From Silicimonas algicola (GTDB taxonomy: Bacteria > Pseudomonadota > Alphaproteobacteria > Rhodobacterales > Rhodobacteraceae): 64,000 nt of DNA. This document shows positions 61,322 to 64,000 of the stretch, piece after piece (the stretch's first letter is position 1; the number at the start of each line of letters is the position of its first letter). A program made the translations under genes and the position numbers. A model generated the notes under the pieces. That model did no database searches, was not told the origin of the DNA, and saw only the letters and a list, made by a program, of their open reading frames with translations. The stretch is taken from NCBI RefSeq assembly GCF_003148765.1, contig NZ_QGGV01000014.1, positions 20,457 to 84,456 on the forward strand. Direction: 5' to 3'.

Positions 61322-62527
61322 CTAAGCCGTCTGCATATAGCTCCGTGTCAACGGAACGGCAGTCTGCTCCTTCGCGAGTTGCAACTGGAAGACCGCCTGG
61401 CGCCCATGCCGGAAGGCCATTTCAGCGGCAGCAAGGTAAAACTGCCACATCCGGAAGAACCGCTCGTCATAGATGTCCAGCACCCGATCACGGTTTGCCG
61501 TAAACCGTTCGAACCAATGGCGCAGAGTTTCCGCGTAGTGTATCCGCCAGATTTCGACGTCGGTATACCATAGGCCAGCCTTCTCCGTCGCCGAGACCAT
61601 CTCGGACAGGGACGGGATATTGCCGCCCGGGAAGATGTATTTCTCGATCCAGGGGCTCGTCGCTCCTGGCGGACGAGAGCGGCCGATCGTATGGATCAGC
61701 GCGACGCCATCAGGAGCCAGCAGATCTCGAACCCTTCGGAAGTAGTCCTTGTAGTGGGGCACGCCGACATGCTCGAACATGCCGACCGATACGATCCGGT
61801 CGAACTCGCCCGACACATCGCGGTAGTCCGCAAGACGGAATTCCACCCGATCCTCCAGTCCCTCTGCTTTTGCTCGAGACCTGGCGACCGCGAGTTGCTC
61901 TTCGCTCAGGGTGATCCCGAGAACGCGCGCGCCGTAGTCTCGGGCAAGCGTCAGTCCAAGACCGCCCCACCCGGATCCGATGTCGAGGACCTTCATGTCT
62001 GGTTTGAGAAGTAGCTTCTTAGCGACGTGCTGCTTCTTCGCTGCCTGAGCGGCAGCCAGGCTCATCGCCGGTTCCGAGAAGTAGGCGCAGCTGTACTGCT
62101 TGTCCTCATCGAGAAAGAGATCATAAAGCTCGCCAGACAGGTCATAGTGATGCGCGACGTTTCGCTTTGCCCGGGATATCGGGTTGTAGGTCCGCCAGCG
62201 GCGCAAGGCCGACCGGGAGGCGTCAACGGACGCAAGCCAGGGGTTCCTCCGGCCTTGACCGCTCTGCATGTTGCGCATGGCGAGGGCGAGGAATTCACGA
62301 AGGCGGTCTCCCTCGACCAGGAGAGTACCGTCCATGTAGCCTTCACCGGCCCCAAGCTCGGGCGAAACGACGATGCGCCTGACAAGGGTTGGGTCGGTGA
62401 TACGGACCACAACTTCCTCGCCGGTGCCGTCGCCAAAGGTCTTCCGCCTTCCGTCAGGCGTCTCGACTGTCAAACAGCCAGTCTGAAACAGACTGCTCAA
62501 AAGCCCATATAAGACAGAGCCCCACAT
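61322..62527 (-). CDS. cfa: Cyclopropane-fatty-acyl-phospholipid synthase
   Basis: This is a 401-residue CFA synthase. The SAM-binding motif is KVLDIGSGWGGLGLTLARDY. Family motifs are AHHYDLSGELYDLFLDEDKQ, YSCAYFSEPAMSLAAAQAAK, VGMFEHVGVPHYKDYF and YIFPGGNIPSLSEM. The enzyme adds a methylene bridge from SAM across double bonds of membrane phospholipid acyl chains, usually in stationary phase or acid stress. It converges on the three-gene operon with 91 bases between stops. Length and motifs are complete. Confidence 0.93.
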   Translation of the reverse strand: MWGSVLYGLLSSLFQTGCLTVETPDGRRKTFGDGTGEEVVVRITDPTLVRRIVVSPELGAGEGYMDGTLLVEGDRLREFLALAMRNMQSGQGRRNPWLASVDASRSALRRWRTYNPISRAKRNVAHHYDLSGELYDLFLDEDKQYSCAYFSEPAMSLAAAQAAKKQHVAKKLLLKPDMKVLDIGSGWGGLGLTLARDYGARVLGITLSEEQLAVARSRAKAEGLEDRVEFRLADYRDVSGEFDRIVSVGMFEHVGVPHYKDYFRRVRDLLAPDGVALIHTIGRSRPPGATSPWIEKYIFPGGNIPSLSEMVSATEKAGLWYTDVEIWRIHYAETLRHWFERFTANRDRVLDIYDERFFRMWQFYLAAAEMAFRHGRQAVFQLQLAKEQTAVPLTRSYMQTA

Positions 62528-62589
62528 GCGCTGAGGAGAAATTTGATCAGTTCTGCTGTCAAGGGCCGTCCCTGCCCGTCTGTCTCTGC

Positions 62590-62880
62590 TCAGTCCTGCG
62601 CTGCCGCCTCAGTCGGGATGGGTGTGTCCTCGCCGAGTGTGTCGGCGACGTAGAGCTTCTTGACGGCGACGCAGGTCACAATCGCCAGCGGCGAGGCGAC
62701 GACCACGCCAACCACCCCCAAAAGCAGTCCGAAGACTGTCACCGCCAGTAGGATGAGCCCGGCGGGGATCGTCGACCATCTCCTGTTGGACCAGCGGGGT
62801 GATGACGTCCGACGCGAGCTGCTGGATCGCCACGGAGGCGGCGATGCCGCCTCAGAGCGAGATCCTGATGCGTTGCGGCT
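62590..62880 (-). pseudogene. C-terminal remnant of AI-2E family (PerM) transporter
   Basis: On the minus strand the segment reads SVAIQQLASDVITPLVQQEM, then after a one-base frame change IPAGLILLAVTVFGLLLGVV and GVVVASPLAIVTCVAVKKLY followed by VADTLGEDTP and a stop. This is the typical end of the AI-2E/PerM transporter family (ITPLxQ...LxxxVxFGxLxGxxGxxxAxPLA). The N-terminal two thirds are missing and there is an internal frameshift near 62765, so it is not functional. Confidence 0.8.
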
Positions 62881-63016
62881 GCAGTGACGGTCCGGTTCCT
62901 GCCGCTCCCTGAGGCAAACGCAAGGTGGAAGTCGCGGGCCGGCTTTGATCCCGGCGATCGAAACTATGGCATGGTCGAGATCGGGAAGGAGGGATTGCGG
63001 TCAAGGCGCAAGCGGC

Positions 63017-63325
63017 ATGTTCGGGATGCGCAGACCGTTGGGGATTGCGGCCATCCTTGTCGTAATTGCAGTCTTAGCAGGAGTCTTGGCGGCTACATTT
63101 GGGCTCGCGCCCCTGTGGCGTGCCGCGACGATGGCACGGACCATTTCTCTTGGGTTCTTTAATCTAGTTAATATGCCTGGGCGCAACTTCAGCCTACATC
63201 AAGATGATGGCGGCGCCTCGCCTCGCACCAAGTCCAGCGGGGGGTCGCCAGGTTCCACAGGGCAGGAACAGCGCGCGTTGCCGGCTTGTGAAGCAGGTAG
63301 GGAGGACGCGTGTCGTCTGCTCTGA
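63017..63325 (+). pseudogene. Possible truncated N-terminus of an exported or membrane protein
   Basis: From ATG 63017 the frame reads MFGMRRPLGIAAILVVIAVL followed by AATFGLAPLWRAATMARTIS, a basic start and hydrophobic segment like a signal anchor. After about 63180 the sequence turns repetitive and unlike a protein (G, S, P, R rich). It looks like a truncated gene start. No family was recognised. Confidence 0.3.
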
Positions 63326-63709
63326 TGAGGGACGGGCCCCGCGTCTTAGCTCAGAGCTGACGCGGGGCCGAGCCTCGTAATTGGGTTCTGTCGATGGATC
63401 ATTGTTAGCCTGATCTCTTGATCTAGCTTTTACGGTGGGTAGCCACCGCCAACGGGCTGCCATCCGGGCGGCCTACCGTCGCAGAATGCCTTTTTCCGGC
63501 CGCCCGCCCGGTTCAGACCGCACAGCATGAAGGCGAAATGAGGCGCGAGGCGGACTCGCGTACGCCCTGCGCCCGATCCGAACTGAGGGGACAGTTCGGC
63601 GCAACACTCCTTAAATGACCGCTCGCCGCGGCGCGATTTAGGCGCAAGTCTGGTAAACAATACGCTGGAGAGGGCAAAGCAGCGTGCGCTGGCGGCTTGT
63701 GAAGCAGGT
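63260..63709 (+). repeat. Pair of near-identical 38-bp direct repeats
   Basis: Copies at about 63260-63298 and 63672-63709 share the exact core CGGCTTGTGAAGCAGGT, with GGGCA and GCAGCG before it at the same spacing apart from one gap. They flank a hairpin and 370 bases without genes. They could be ends of a small mobile remnant or a dispersed intergenic repeat. Confidence 0.5.
63335..63369 (+). terminator. Strong GC hairpin, possible terminator or repeat
   Basis: Eleven-base arms GGCCCCGCGTC (63335-63345) and GACGCGGGGCC (63359-63369) pair perfectly around a 13-base loop. No T-run follows, so intrinsic termination is uncertain; it may be a REP-like element. Confidence 0.5.
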
Positions 63710-64000
63710 GCGTCGGAACAAGGTGGGCACCTTTATGTTGCACGGTGGGGCCGACCCCTCCTGCCCCACCGGGCGGCCTGGTGTGAGTGCTCCCCAAGTA
63801 TTTCGGTGCGGCCGCCCGGATCGTCCCGAGGAAGACGTCGACAGGATCATCAGGCTACCGAGGAAATTGCCTTGCAGCCTGGCGCCACCAGGGAGACCGG
63901 TCTTGTCATTTGTGGACGGCTCCGGTTTTGCAAGGTTTTTCTCGAGCGACTTGGATCGAAGCAGGTAGCGGTCATTTGTCCGGCCTGTGTGCGCGGCGTG
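63370..64000. other. Right-end region without a supported gene
   Basis: Only short frames are present on both strands; the best, 63430-63660 minus, ends RPPGWQPVGGGYPP but is unrecognised. The second copy of the direct repeat is at 63672-63709. No tRNA, insertion sequence or origin was seen. Confidence 0.4.

Noticed and set aside
1..64000. tRNA or rRNA genes, and att sites next to a tRNA for the recombinases
   Set aside because: None recognised by reading; no clear cloverleaf or rRNA segment, though a tRNA scan could not be run.

Overview
The window looks like a GC-rich alphaproteobacterium of the Rhodobacterales (Rhodobacteraceae/Roseobacteraceae type). That is inferred from overall codon use, an EPS-associated MarR regulator, the two ABC uptake systems, the allophanate/biuret genes and the general gene style. 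No rRNA or tRNA was found, so a chromosome island cannot be told apart from a plasmid or chromid.

Positions 1-31,500 are mainly one large polysaccharide locus on the plus strand. It opens with a partial phosphatase, a MarR-type EPS regulator and a striking intergenic array of GGTACC palindromes. Then come a Wzm/Wzt-type ABC exporter, four SAM-dependent methyltransferases, an AsnB-type amidotransferase, eight family-4-like and two family-2 glycosyltransferases, a GT11 fucosyltransferase, a hexapeptide acyltransferase, a Wzy-like membrane polymerase, a carbamoyltransferase and a UDP-xylose synthase. An ExoY-type initiating sugar transferase follows at 31.9 kb. Two decayed genes lie inside the locus (an FkbM methyltransferase and a glycosyltransferase tail).

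Positions 26,811-34,262 interleave the last glycan genes with two copies of a divergent pair, a minus-strand tyrosine recombinase and a plus-strand small HTH protein. A third copy survives as a recombinase 3' fragment. A second paralogous pair of unknown function, called A and B here, occurs next to the first recombinase module (28.2-29.5 kb) and again at 54.3-55.6 kb.

Positions 34,763-46,386 hold a nine-gene minus-strand nitrogen-scavenging operon: a BMP-family ABC importer, a formamidase-like amidase, a BiuH-like biuret amidohydrolase, a second isochorismatase-fold hydrolase, a cupin and an AtzF allophanate hydrolase. Most junctions overlap or nearly so, and two paralogous LysR genes bracket it. 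Biuret, and perhaps triuret, would be imported and degraded to ammonia and CO2. The binding-protein gene carries a one-base frameshift.

Positions 46,786-53,436 hold a LacI regulator with two tandem palindromic operators and a CUT1-type carbohydrate or polyol ABC importer. Its last ATPase is cut short at the junction with the second A/B module.

Positions 56,536-61,230 hold a compact three-gene operon of a penicillin-acylase-family hydrolase, a GH3-type acyl-adenylate amide synthetase and a dienelactone-hydrolase-family protein. It converges on a cyclopropane fatty acid synthase. The right end (62.6-64 kb) is decayed sequence with an AI-2E transporter remnant and short repeats.
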